This document shows, in pieces, positions 35,738 to 43,823 of a stretch of DNA of 64,000 nt. Under the pieces are notes generated by a model, which was not told where the DNA came from, searched no databases, and saw only the letters and a program-made list of their open reading frames with translations. Source of the stretch: Yoonia sp. (GTDB lineage Bacteria; Pseudomonadota; Alphaproteobacteria; Rhodobacterales; Rhodobacteraceae). The position numbers and the translations under genes were made by a program. Position 1 is the first letter of the stretch. Every line of letters begins with the position of its first letter. Location of the stretch: positions 20,214 through 84,213 of the forward strand of contig NZ_JANQTS010000098.1 in assembly GCF_030731595.1 (NCBI RefSeq). The letters run 5' to 3'.

Positions 35738-36307
35738 GTGCAAATTGAAAGCACAAAACTAGAAGGCGTGGTCATCATCACGCCACGACGTTTTGCAGAC
35801 AGCCGCGGTTTCTTTAGCGAAAGCTGGAGCAAGCGCCAAATGGCGGAACACGGGCTGGATCAGGACTGGGTCCAGGACAATCACTCGATGTCGGACGAGG
35901 CCGGAACATTGCGCGGTTTGCACTATCAAAGCCCTCCACATGCCCAAGCAAAATTGGTGCGTTGTGGCCGTGGAGTCATTTTCGATGTCGCGGTTGATAT
36001 CCGAAAAGGGTCCCCGACTTATGGCGCATGGGTTGGCGTCGAACTCAGCTACGAGAACGGCCGACAAATGCTTGTGCCTGCGGGCTTTCTGCATGGGTTT
36101 GTCACGCGCGCACCGCAGTCCGAAATCATCTACAAATGCTCTGACTATTATGCCCCGGAATGCGATGGCGCGATCCGCTATGATTGCCCGATGATCGGGA
36201 TTGATTGGGGGTTGGGCGACACCAAACCGGCGCTTTCTGACAAAGACGCTGCTGCACCGACACTAGAAGGTTTCGATAGCCCCTTCACTTATGGTGCAGC
36301 CCAATGA
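35738..36307 (+). CDS. rfbC: dTDP-4-dehydrorhamnose 3,5-epimerase
   Basis: A 189-residue cupin-fold epimerase. The signatures are [37 protein letters not shown] (catalytic His) and [11 protein letters not shown]; Tyr of the KCSDYYAPE segment is the expected acid. The start is GTG at 35738 with TAGGAGG six bases upstream. It is the first gene of a tight rfbC-B-D-A operon that makes dTDP-L-rhamnose; its end overlaps rfbB as ATGA. A promoter is expected in the 138 bp before it. Confidence 0.95.
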   Translation: MQIESTKLEGVVIITPRRFADSRGFFSESWSKRQMAEHGLDQDWVQDNHSMSDEAGTLRGLHYQSPPHAQAKLVRCGRGVIFDVAVDIRKGSPTYGAWVGVELSYENGRQMLVPAGFLHGFVTRAPQSEIIYKCSDYYAPECDGAIRYDCPMIGIDWGLGDTKPALSDKDAAAPTLEGFDSPFTYGAAQ

Positions 36308-37344
36308 AGCTGCTGGTCACAGGTGGTGCAGGCTTTATCGGCTCGGCCGTGGTGCGGCGCGCGATTGCACAAGGCCATAGCGTTGTTAATCTTGATGCGC
36401 TGACCTATGCGGCCTGTCTTGATAACGTAGCCGAAGTTGCCGAGAACCCGGCTTACACGTTCGAACACGCCAACATTTGTGACCGGGCCGCCCTTGACCG
36501 GATCTTTGCGCAGCACAAACCGGACGCCGTGATGCATCTGGCCGCAGAAAGCCATGTTGACCGGTCCATTGACGGGCCAGGCACATTTATTGAAACGAAT
36601 ATCACAGGCACATTCTGCTTGCTGGAGGCCGCGCGCAGCTATTGGCAGACCCAAGGCAAGCCGGATGGGTTCCGCTTTCACCATATCTCGACCGATGAGG
36701 TGTTCGGCTCGCTTGGCAGTACGGGTAAATTCACCGAAGACACGCCCTATGATCCGCGTAGCCCCTATTCAGCCTCCAAAGCTGCCTCGGACCATTTGGT
36801 GCGTGCTTGGGGCGAAACTTACGGGCTGCCGGTTCTGTTAACCAATTGCTCCAACAACTACGGCCCCTATCACTTCCCCGAAAAACTGGTGCCCGTTGTG
36901 ATCCTGCGCGCCCTCGCCGGAGAGAAAATTCCGGTTTATGGCAAAGGCGAAAACGTCCGCGATTGGCTCTTTGTCGAAGACCACGCCGATGCGCTGTTGA
37001 CGGTTCTGCAAAAAGGGGCTGTCGGGCGAAGCTATAACATCGGCGGCGAAAACGAGGCGCGCAACATTGATCTGGTCAAAATGATTTGCGCTATCCTTGA
37101 TGAAAAACGTCCCAAGGATACGCCTTATGCCGCGCAAATCAGCTTTGTAGCGGACCGCCCCGGGCATGATTTGCGCTATGCGATTGACCCTTCGCGGATG
37201 GTCAAAGAGCTCGGCTGGCACCCTTCTGTGACCCTGTCACAGGGACTAGAGAAAACCGTGCAGTGGTATCTGGACAATGAAGCTTGGTGGCGGGCGTTGC
37301 AATCGCGCAAGGGGGTCGGACAACGGCTTGGAGTGAACGCGTGA
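36304..37344 (+). CDS. rfbB: dTDP-glucose 4,6-dehydratase
   Basis: A 346-residue extended short-chain dehydrogenase converting dTDP-glucose to dTDP-4-keto-6-deoxyglucose. Visible: NAD site [25 protein letters not shown], the [10 protein letters not shown] motif with Asp-Glu acid pair, [12 protein letters not shown] with catalytic Tyr and Lys, and [14 protein letters not shown]. Its product is shared by RfbC/RfbD (rhamnose) and WecE (amino sugar). Overlaps with rfbC (ATGA) and rfbD (GTGA) indicate coupled translation. Confidence 0.96.
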   Translation: MKLLVTGGAGFIGSAVVRRAIAQGHSVVNLDALTYAACLDNVAEVAENPAYTFEHANICDRAALDRIFAQHKPDAVMHLAAESHVDRSIDGPGTFIETNITGTFCLLEAARSYWQTQGKPDGFRFHHISTDEVFGSLGSTGKFTEDTPYDPRSPYSASKAASDHLVRAWGETYGLPVLLTNCSNNYGPYHFPEKLVPVVILRALAGEKIPVYGKGENVRDWLFVEDHADALLTVLQKGAVGRSYNIGGENEARNIDLVKMICAILDEKRPKDTPYAAQISFVADRPGHDLRYAIDPSRMVKELGWHPSVTLSQGLEKTVQWYLDNEAWWRALQSRKGVGQRLGVNA

Positions 37345-38189
37345 CAGTTCTCGTCTTTGGTCAAACGGGGCAAGTGGCCCGTGAATTGTCCCTTTATCCA
37401 GAGGTCCTTTGTCTCGGTCGGGCAATCGCAGACCTGACCAAACCAGAGGTCTGCGCCGCCGTTATTGCGGACTCTGACGCGACCAGCGTCATCAATGCTG
37501 CGGCCTATACAGCCGTCGATAAAGCACAAGACGAGGGCGACCTTGCGCATATTGTGAATGCCTTGGCTCCCTCTGCGATGGCACGCGCTTGTGCAGACAA
37601 GGGCGTGCCCTTTGTCCAAATCTCGACCGATTATGTCTTTGACGGGAGCGGCACACGGCCCTGGAAACCCGATGATGCGACAGGGCCTTTAGGGATCTAT
37701 GGCACCACAAAGCTGGCGGGTGAACAAGGCGTGCGGGGTGCAGGCGGGACGCATGCAATCTTGCGCACCTCTTGGGTGTTTTCGGCGCATGGACAGAATT
37801 TTGTGAAAACCATGCTGCGGCTTGGGATGGTGAAGGATACGCTGTCTGTCGTCGCAGACCAAATCGGCGGACCGACCTCGGCGCGGGCGATTGCAGGCGC
37901 CACTTTGCAGATCGCACAGACGCTTTCCCAAGACCCTGATCGGTCAGGAACATATCACTTTTCAGGCACACCCGATGTCAGCTGGGCCGATTTCGCGCGC
38001 ACAATCTTTGCGAAGGCAGGGATGCTCTGTACAGTGTCCGATATCCCGACCACTGCCTATCCAACGCCGGCGGAACGCCCCAAGAACTCACGGCTGGATT
38101 GCACGACAACACGCGAGACCTTCGGTCTTGACCAAAGCGACTGGCGCCTTGAACTTGATCGGGTCCTCGCTGATCTCGATGCCGGCTAA
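37341..38189 (+). CDS. rfbD: dTDP-4-dehydrorhamnose reductase
   Basis: A 282-residue reductase for the last step to dTDP-L-rhamnose. It begins [16 protein letters not shown] (NADPH site), has [29 protein letters not shown] and [10 protein letters not shown] with the catalytic Tyr/Lys. The longer frame from 37284 is rejected because GTG 37341 overlaps the rfbB stop (GTGA), follows GGAG and gives the family N-terminus. Confidence 0.95.
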   Translation: MTVLVFGQTGQVARELSLYPEVLCLGRAIADLTKPEVCAAVIADSDATSVINAAAYTAVDKAQDEGDLAHIVNALAPSAMARACADKGVPFVQISTDYVFDGSGTRPWKPDDATGPLGIYGTTKLAGEQGVRGAGGTHAILRTSWVFSAHGQNFVKTMLRLGMVKDTLSVVADQIGGPTSARAIAGATLQIAQTLSQDPDRSGTYHFSGTPDVSWADFARTIFAKAGMLCTVSDIPTTAYPTPAERPKNSRLDCTTTRETFGLDQSDWRLELDRVLADLDAG

Positions 38190-38204
38190 AACGAAGGAAA
38201 GAAA

Positions 38205-39086
38205 ATGACGCAGCGCAAAGGGATTATTCTGGCCGGTGGGTCAGGCACACGGCTCTATCCGATCACCCTTGGCGTGTCCAAACAGCTTTTGCCGATCTAC
38301 GACAAGCCAATGATATACTACCCTTTGTCGGTGCTGATGCTGGCCGGCATTCGCGAGATCGCGATCATTACCACCCCGCAGGATCAAGAGCAGTTTCAGC
38401 GGCTCTTGGGGGATGGATCACAATTCGGGGTGACCTTCACCTATATCGTGCAACCATCACCTGACGGGTTGGCACAGGCCTTCATTCTCGCCGAAGGCTT
38501 TTTGGATGGCGCACCCTCTGCACTGATTTTGGGCGATAACATCTTTTTCGGGCATGGCCTGCCCGAACTGCTGGCAGAGGCCGATGGCCAAACAGTCGGT
38601 GCCAGCGTCTTTGGCTATCAGGTCGCCGACCCGCAGCGATACGGCGTTGTGGATTTTGACAGCGCTGGCACCGTCCGTGGCATCATCGAAAAGCCTGAGG
38701 TACCGCCGTCAAACCAAGCGGTCACAGGCCTTTATTTTGTCGACGGCACAGCGCCCCAGAAAGCGCATGCCGTGACACCCTCGGCCCGCGGTGAATTGGA
38801 GATCACGTCTTTGCTTGATATCTATCTTGCAGAAGGAAATTTGCGGGTACAGCGTATGGGGCGCGGCTATGCTTGGCTTGATACTGGCACCCATGCGAGC
38901 CTTCTCGATGCAGGGAACTTTGTGCGCACAATCGAGGAACGCCAGGGCCAACAGATCGGCAGCCCCGAAGAGATCGCGTTTCTCCTTGGCTGGGTTTCGT
39001 CCGAAGCCCTGATCAAGGAAGCGGATAAATATGCCAAGAACGGATACGGGCTTTACCTCACCAATCTGGCCGAGCAATCAAAGTGA
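38205..39086 (+). CDS. rfbA: glucose-1-phosphate thymidylyltransferase
   Basis: A 293-residue nucleotidyltransferase making dTDP-glucose. Signatures: ILAGGSGTRLYPITLGVSKQ, YDKPMIYYPLSVLMLAGI, LGDNIFFGHGLPELL and YAWLDTGTHASLLDA. AAGGAAAG precedes the ATG. It closes the rhamnose operon; the next gene, a TPR lipoprotein, starts 38 bp later, so the export genes may be read from the same transcript. Confidence 0.96.
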   Translation: MTQRKGIILAGGSGTRLYPITLGVSKQLLPIYDKPMIYYPLSVLMLAGIREIAIITTPQDQEQFQRLLGDGSQFGVTFTYIVQPSPDGLAQAFILAEGFLDGAPSALILGDNIFFGHGLPELLAEADGQTVGASVFGYQVADPQRYGVVDFDSAGTVRGIIEKPEVPPSNQAVTGLYFVDGTAPQKAHAVTPSARGELEITSLLDIYLAEGNLRVQRMGRGYAWLDTGTHASLLDAGNFVRTIEERQGQQIGSPEEIAFLLGWVSSEALIKEADKYAKNGYGLYLTNLAEQSK

Positions 39087-39124
39087 GAACCGGTTCCAGG
39101 AAAGTTGACGGAAAAAATCATTCA

Positions 39125-41623
39125 ATGAACTTCTTTTTGCCCAAGATCGTCGTCGTTGCAGCACTCTGCTTGATGGTGACTGGCTGTTACAAGTCTTCTG
39201 AAGAACGTGCAGCGGAGCATTTCGAAAGCGGGCTGAAGCTGGTGGAAAATGGCGATCTGCCCCGCGCGATGGTCGAATTCCGCAACACTCTGAAGTATGA
39301 TGAAGACAACCTCGAAGCCTTTCGACAGATGGCTCGCGCACATCTGGCGCTGGATGAAATACCCGCTGCCTATGGGGCCTATTTGCGCGTTGTAGAACAA
39401 GCGCCGGAAGATGTGGAAGGCCGTATCGCCCTGAGTGAGCTGGCTTTTGAATGGGAAAACTGGGAGGAATTCGAACGCCACAGTGACAAGTTGGCGGAAG
39501 TCGGAAGTGACCTGCCAAGGGCAGGCGCGATCGCGATTGGTGTAGCGTTTCGGCAGGCGTCGCATGAGGGCGATGATCCGGCGATAAATGCCCTGATCAC
39601 CCGGGCAGAGGATCTTGCGCTGATCTTGCCGGAGAGCGTTATCCTGCAGCGGATCCGGATTGATGGTTACGTCAAATCGGGGAGGTATGATGCGGCGCTA
39701 GCGGTCCTCGACGCAAGCCTTGCACGCACTCCGCGCGATCTTGATCTTTATCTGACAAAACTGGGTCTCTTGGACCGTCTGAATGATCCTGCTGAGTTGG
39801 AAGCGACACTGAGCGCGATGTTGGCGAATTTTCCCGAAAACCAGACAGCCAAAGAAACATATCTGCGCTTTCTCGTCCTGCGAGAGCGTTTGCCGGATGC
39901 AGAGGCGTTCTTGGAACAGAATCTTGCCAGCGTTGCACCCGAAGAGCAAAACGGAGCGTTCTTTGGTCTGATCACCTTCCTGCGTGAAACCAAAGGTGAT
40001 GACTTCGCTTTGGCCCGTATTGATGCAGCTCTTGCAGGAGAGCAGGCTCAAAACCAGATCCTGCAGACACTTCGCGCGACATTGATCTTTGAGATGGGTC
40101 AACGGGATGAAGCCATCACTGCAATCACTGCCATCCTTGCGGCAGAGCCCAGAACGATGACCGAGGCCGAGGTGCGCGAAACAAACGTCACCTTGGCAAA
40201 AATGCACTTGGCCAACGGCTTTGACGCTGGTGGGCGAGAGATAATTCAAAGCGTACTGGCCGAAGAACCGGGACTTGTCAGTGCGCTCAAGGTGCAAGCG
40301 GCGTGGCTGATCGAAGACGACGATACAACCGCTGCAATCAACAACCTCCGTCTGGTGCTGGACAGCCAGCCTGATGATGTTGACGCGATGGTACTTATGG
40401 CCAACGCCTACCAGCGCGCAGGAAATCAGGATTTGCGTCGGGAGTTCTTGGCGCGCGCAACAGAAGCGTCGAACAACGCACCGCGTTATGCTTTGCTGCT
40501 TGGCCTTGCACTCATGGACCAAGACCAACTCTTGCAAGCCGAAAGCGCGTTGATTTCGTCACTCAGGCTTGCGCCTGGGCATGTGGAAATACTCAAAACA
40601 CTGGGGCAGATTTATCTCCGGCTTGACGATCTGCCGCGCAGTGATCACGTGGCCAGAACACTGGCAAAAATCGAGACAGACCAGGCGCAAATCGCTGCCC
40701 GAACACTAAACGCCGAGCTGGTTGGACGCAGACTGGGTGTCGATGAGGCTTTGCAATATCTCGAACAGCAATCTGCACAAGACGGTGACGCAACAGCATC
40801 GACCTTGACGATCATCCAGGCCCAGCTCCGAACAGGCCGCTTGGCTGAAGCGATGGACACAGCCAGGAACGCCTTGGAAACAAACCCGAATGATCTGAGC
40901 CTGCGGAGCGCCCTCGCGCTTAGTTATGCCAGCGCGGGTGATTTTGAGGCTGCAGAAAACGAATACAGGGGGCTGATTACATCCCACCCTGAGGCGATCG
41001 AACCTTACTTGCAGCTGGCACGGATCAAAGCGGCTCAAGGTGCCTTTGGCGCAAGCGCCGCCGCTGTTGAAGAAGGGCTTTCTGCCATCCCGGATGCACC
41101 AGAGCTTTTGTGGGCCAAGGCCTCCTATCTCGAGCAACAAGGTGATATCGCGGGCGCGATTGCTGTCTATGGAACGCTTTATGCGCGTGATTCAGGCAGC
41201 GTGATCATTGCCAATAATCTGGCAAGTCTATTGATTTCTTTTAGCGATGACACAGAAAGCCTCGCGCGCGCTGAAACCATTGCCCGACGCTTGAATGGAA
41301 CAGACATACCGGCATTTCAGGATACCTATGGCTACATTCAATTTCGGCGCGGCAACTTGCAAGAGGCGCTCGCCTATCTAGAGCCGGCGGCCGCCGGTCT
41401 GCCAAACGACCCCGTTGTGCAGTTCCATTTGGGTGAGGTTTATGCGGCACTTGATCGCCCGTCCGAAGCGCTTGGCAAACTGCGTGTGGCCCGCGATATC
41501 GCTCAATCCTGGGGCAATCAGGACCTTGTCGTCAAAATAGCTGAGCAGATCAATCTCATTGAGGCTTTGCAAGAAGGCGAAGGACAAAGTATTAATGGAC
41601 TGGAAGCAGAAAAAGTGAAGTGA
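39125..41623 (+). CDS. TPR-repeat lipoprotein of a polysaccharide export system
   Basis: An 832-residue protein. The start at 39125 gives a lipoprotein signal peptide (MNFFLPKIVVVAALCLMVTGC) whose lipobox cysteine is residue 21; a longer GTG frame from 39083 would bury it. The rest is a long alpha-helical series of tetratricopeptide repeats (for example RAMVEFRNTLKYDEDNLEAF, AMDTARNALETNPNDLSL, EALAYLEPAAAGLPNDPVVQ). It resembles the PrsT-type TPR lipoproteins and, by analogy, AlgK/PelB scaffolds of exopolysaccharide secretion. It precedes an export protein and a beta-barrel, supporting an envelope scaffold role. Confidence 0.8.
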   Translation: MNFFLPKIVVVAALCLMVTGCYKSSEERAAEHFESGLKLVENGDLPRAMVEFRNTLKYDEDNLEAFRQMARAHLALDEIPAAYGAYLRVVEQAPEDVEGRIALSELAFEWENWEEFERHSDKLAEVGSDLPRAGAIAIGVAFRQASHEGDDPAINALITRAEDLALILPESVILQRIRIDGYVKSGRYDAALAVLDASLARTPRDLDLYLTKLGLLDRLNDPAELEATLSAMLANFPENQTAKETYLRFLVLRERLPDAEAFLEQNLASVAPEEQNGAFFGLITFLRETKGDDFALARIDAALAGEQAQNQILQTLRATLIFEMGQRDEAITAITAILAAEPRTMTEAEVRETNVTLAKMHLANGFDAGGREIIQSVLAEEPGLVSALKVQAAWLIEDDDTTAAINNLRLVLDSQPDDVDAMVLMANAYQRAGNQDLRREFLARATEASNNAPRYALLLGLALMDQDQLLQAESALISSLRLAPGHVEILKTLGQIYLRLDDLPRSDHVARTLAKIETDQAQIAARTLNAELVGRRLGVDEALQYLEQQSAQDGDATASTLTIIQAQLRTGRLAEAMDTARNALETNPNDLSLRSALALSYASAGDFEAAENEYRGLITSHPEAIEPYLQLARIKAAQGAFGASAAAVEEGLSAIPDAPELLWAKASYLEQQGDIAGAIAVYGTLYARDSGSVIIANNLASLLISFSDDTESLARAETIARRLNGTDIPAFQDTYGYIQFRRGNLQEALAYLEPAAAGLPNDPVVQFHLGEVYAALDRPSEALGKLRVARDIAQSWGNQDLVVKIAEQINLIEALQEGEGQSINGLEAEKVK

Positions 41624-41735
41624 TTTAAAGGCTCATTCTTTCGTATTTGCGAGATAGCTTTATAAGGACTCGTAAGAGTGACCGTGTCGATCGACGGATG
41701 TCGTGAAGATTTAGTTAAACAAGTTGGGGTTTGCC

Positions 41736-42329
41736 ATGAAAAATATTCTGATCCTCCTGTGGGGCTTGCTGTTAGCGGCCACCATGTCCCACGCGCAAAG
41801 CGAGTACCGGGTTCAACCGGGTGACTCCCTTCAAATTGAGGTGCTCGAGGACTCGAGCTTGGACCGTGTCGTCCTCGTAACTCCGGATGGTCGCTTTGCC
41901 TTTCCTTTCGCTGGATCTTTGCCTGCATCAGGGCGGACGATCGATCAGATTCGCAGAACGATCATCGCCAGCATTCAAGAAAACTTTGCGGCTGAACCCA
42001 CGGTTTTCGTCTCTGTCGCAGCGCTCAACCCAGAGGAAGAAGAGCCTGACACAATCAACGTGTATTTTATGGGTGAGGTCAACACACCCGGCCTGCGCGA
42101 AGTCGTACCTGGCACGACATTTCTTCAGGGGCTTTCCCAAGCAGGTGGTCTGACAAGCTTTGCCGCAACCAAGCGCGTGCAACTGCGCCGGACGAACCAT
42201 CATACCGGTGAGCAAACGCTCAGCACGATCAACTACAAAGCGCTCTCTGAGGGCGCCGGGCTAAGCCAGTCCATCGTCTTGCGAGAAGGCGATGTGATCT
42301 TGGTCCCAGAACGCGGTCTATTCGAATAA
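41736..42329 (+). CDS. short polysaccharide export (OPX/Wza-like) protein
   Basis: A 197-residue periplasmic protein. The signal peptide MKNILILLWGLLLAATMSHAQ is cleaved without a lipobox cysteine. The poly-export domain starts at YRVQPGDSLQIEVLED and has VTPDGRFAFPFAGSLPASG; a SLBB-like domain follows with YFMGEVNTPGLREVVPGTT. It is about half the length of Wza and lacks the C-terminal membrane helix, so it cannot cross the outer membrane by itself. The next gene encodes a likely beta-barrel partner. The start at 41736 is preceded by GGGG; TTG 41724 opens the frame. Confidence 0.88.
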   Translation: MKNILILLWGLLLAATMSHAQSEYRVQPGDSLQIEVLEDSSLDRVVLVTPDGRFAFPFAGSLPASGRTIDQIRRTIIASIQENFAAEPTVFVSVAALNPEEEEPDTINVYFMGEVNTPGLREVVPGTTFLQGLSQAGGLTSFAATKRVQLRRTNHHTGEQTLSTINYKALSEGAGLSQSIVLREGDVILVPERGLFE

Positions 42330-42356
42330 GCTGGCACGGCCAGAACTGGGGGCGAC

Positions 42357-43736
42357 GTGGCAGCGAAGCAGATGAATAGCACAATGCGTGCGGCTCTTGG
42401 GCCTGTTCCTTTTGCCGTGGTTTTCCTTGTTGGATCCACGGCACAGGTAGCGGCCCAGGATGAGGGCGGCTTGAATGCCCAGTTTGACATCACCCAAAGT
42501 ATTGAAAGCATCGAAGAGCGCGGATTCACAGGAATAGACAGTTCCGGAGCCCGTGCATTGACCGCTTTGGATTTTGGACTGCGCAGCGTCACCCGCTCCC
42601 AGCGTCTGGATTTCGGTTTTTCCTCGGGCATTGCGGTACCTTTTGAAGGGGACCGCGATGTAACTGCTGATAGCATTCGGTCAACCTTGGGATACTCCCG
42701 TAACAGCCGCAATGCGGAACTCAGCTTTGGTGCTCTCTTTCGGCGGGATGATGTTGACGATCTGGTCTTCGACGACACATTTGAAGATGATGATGTCATC
42801 ACCGGTGTCGGTCAGCGCGAGGTTCTCACTGTCAACAGCGGGCTGGTTGTAGGACGCGAAGCGCGGATTACAGGAACCTTCAATCACACCTACGAGACGA
42901 GCGACTTCTTCGATACGCTCGACCCGGAATTGAATGATACCGAAACGCAAGCGGCGGACGGGCGACTAAGCTTTCAACTGACGCGTACATTGACATTGGA
43001 TGTCTTTGGCGTCTGGAGTGACGTCGACGAGAGTGGCTTTGGTGCGACTGACCGTATCACGACCGAAATCGGGACAGGTGTAAGCTATCGCATCGATCCG
43101 ATCACGATTCTCGCGGGTGAAGTCTCGTTTCGCACAGAAGAGAGTAGCGGAGCGACCATTCTTGATACAGAAGGCTGGAACTACGCGCTGTCTGCAACCC
43201 GCGAGCGCCCGAATGGCGAAGTCTTTGCCACCTATACGCAAGAAGATGCGCTGACAGGCACACGTCGTCAGTTCATCGCCGGTCAGGACATGGATCTTCA
43301 GCGCGGAAGTCTGGGATATTCTTTGGGCGTCAGCGAAACCGATGGGTTTGATCCTCAGTTGCTGGCAAGCCTGACCTTGGACTATGACATGGACCGCAAC
43401 GGCACCGCCAGGATCACACTCAGTCAAGAGGGAACGATCAACGGTGACGATGAGGAAGTCGTGAACTCGCGGCTGGGTATGTCGTACCTGCGCGCGCTCT
43501 CTCCGATTTCGGGGATATCTGCCAGTTTTGATCTGGTTGACGAAAATGTCTTGGCCACCGGTGCTGCAGACCAGCGCACTTACCGCTTCGATGTCAGCTA
43601 TGAATACGAGCTGACCCGCGACTGGGGATTGACCTCGGGCTATGCCTATTCCGTGGTTCAGCTGGACGGAACCGATGACCGGTCCCGGTCGACTGTCTTT
43701 GTTGGATTGCAGCGTAGTTTCAATTATCGTCCTTAA
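42357..43736 (+). CDS. predicted outer-membrane beta-barrel protein (polysaccharide secretion)
   Basis: A 459-residue protein with a signal peptide ending near STAQVAAQ. The mature protein is acidic and shows alternating polar/hydrophobic segments about ten residues long throughout (for example RLSFQLTRTLTLDVFGVW, YRFDVSYEYELTRDWGLT), the pattern of a large beta-barrel; it closes with FVGLQRSFNYRP. It lies 27 bp after the short OPX gene. Start either GTG 42357 (behind GGGGGCGAC) or ATG 42372. Barrel partners for short OPX proteins are known in other bacteria; this pairing is inferred from context. Confidence 0.72.
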   Translation: MAAKQMNSTMRAALGPVPFAVVFLVGSTAQVAAQDEGGLNAQFDITQSIESIEERGFTGIDSSGARALTALDFGLRSVTRSQRLDFGFSSGIAVPFEGDRDVTADSIRSTLGYSRNSRNAELSFGALFRRDDVDDLVFDDTFEDDDVITGVGQREVLTVNSGLVVGREARITGTFNHTYETSDFFDTLDPELNDTETQAADGRLSFQLTRTLTLDVFGVWSDVDESGFGATDRITTEIGTGVSYRIDPITILAGEVSFRTEESSGATILDTEGWNYALSATRERPNGEVFATYTQEDALTGTRRQFIAGQDMDLQRGSLGYSLGVSETDGFDPQLLASLTLDYDMDRNGTARITLSQEGTINGDDEEVVNSRLGMSYLRALSPISGISASFDLVDENVLATGAADQRTYRFDVSYEYELTRDWGLTSGYAYSVVQLDGTDDRSRSTVFVGLQRSFNYRP

Positions 43737-43755
43737 ACGACAGACTTTCCGGACA

Positions 43756-43786
43756 TTGACATATTGTTGCCCGGAACGAATGATAT
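43756..43786 (+). promoter_or_regulatory. possible sigma-70-type promoter before the PKS gene
   Basis: TTGACA at 43756-43761, then AATGAT after 17 bp or TGATAT after 19 bp. The distance to the PKS start is about 40 bp. It would let the PKS cluster be transcribed separately from the export genes. Confidence 0.4.
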
Positions 43787-43823
43787 TGCCTGATTTTGTA
43801 ATTCCTTGCGTACCGGTACATTT

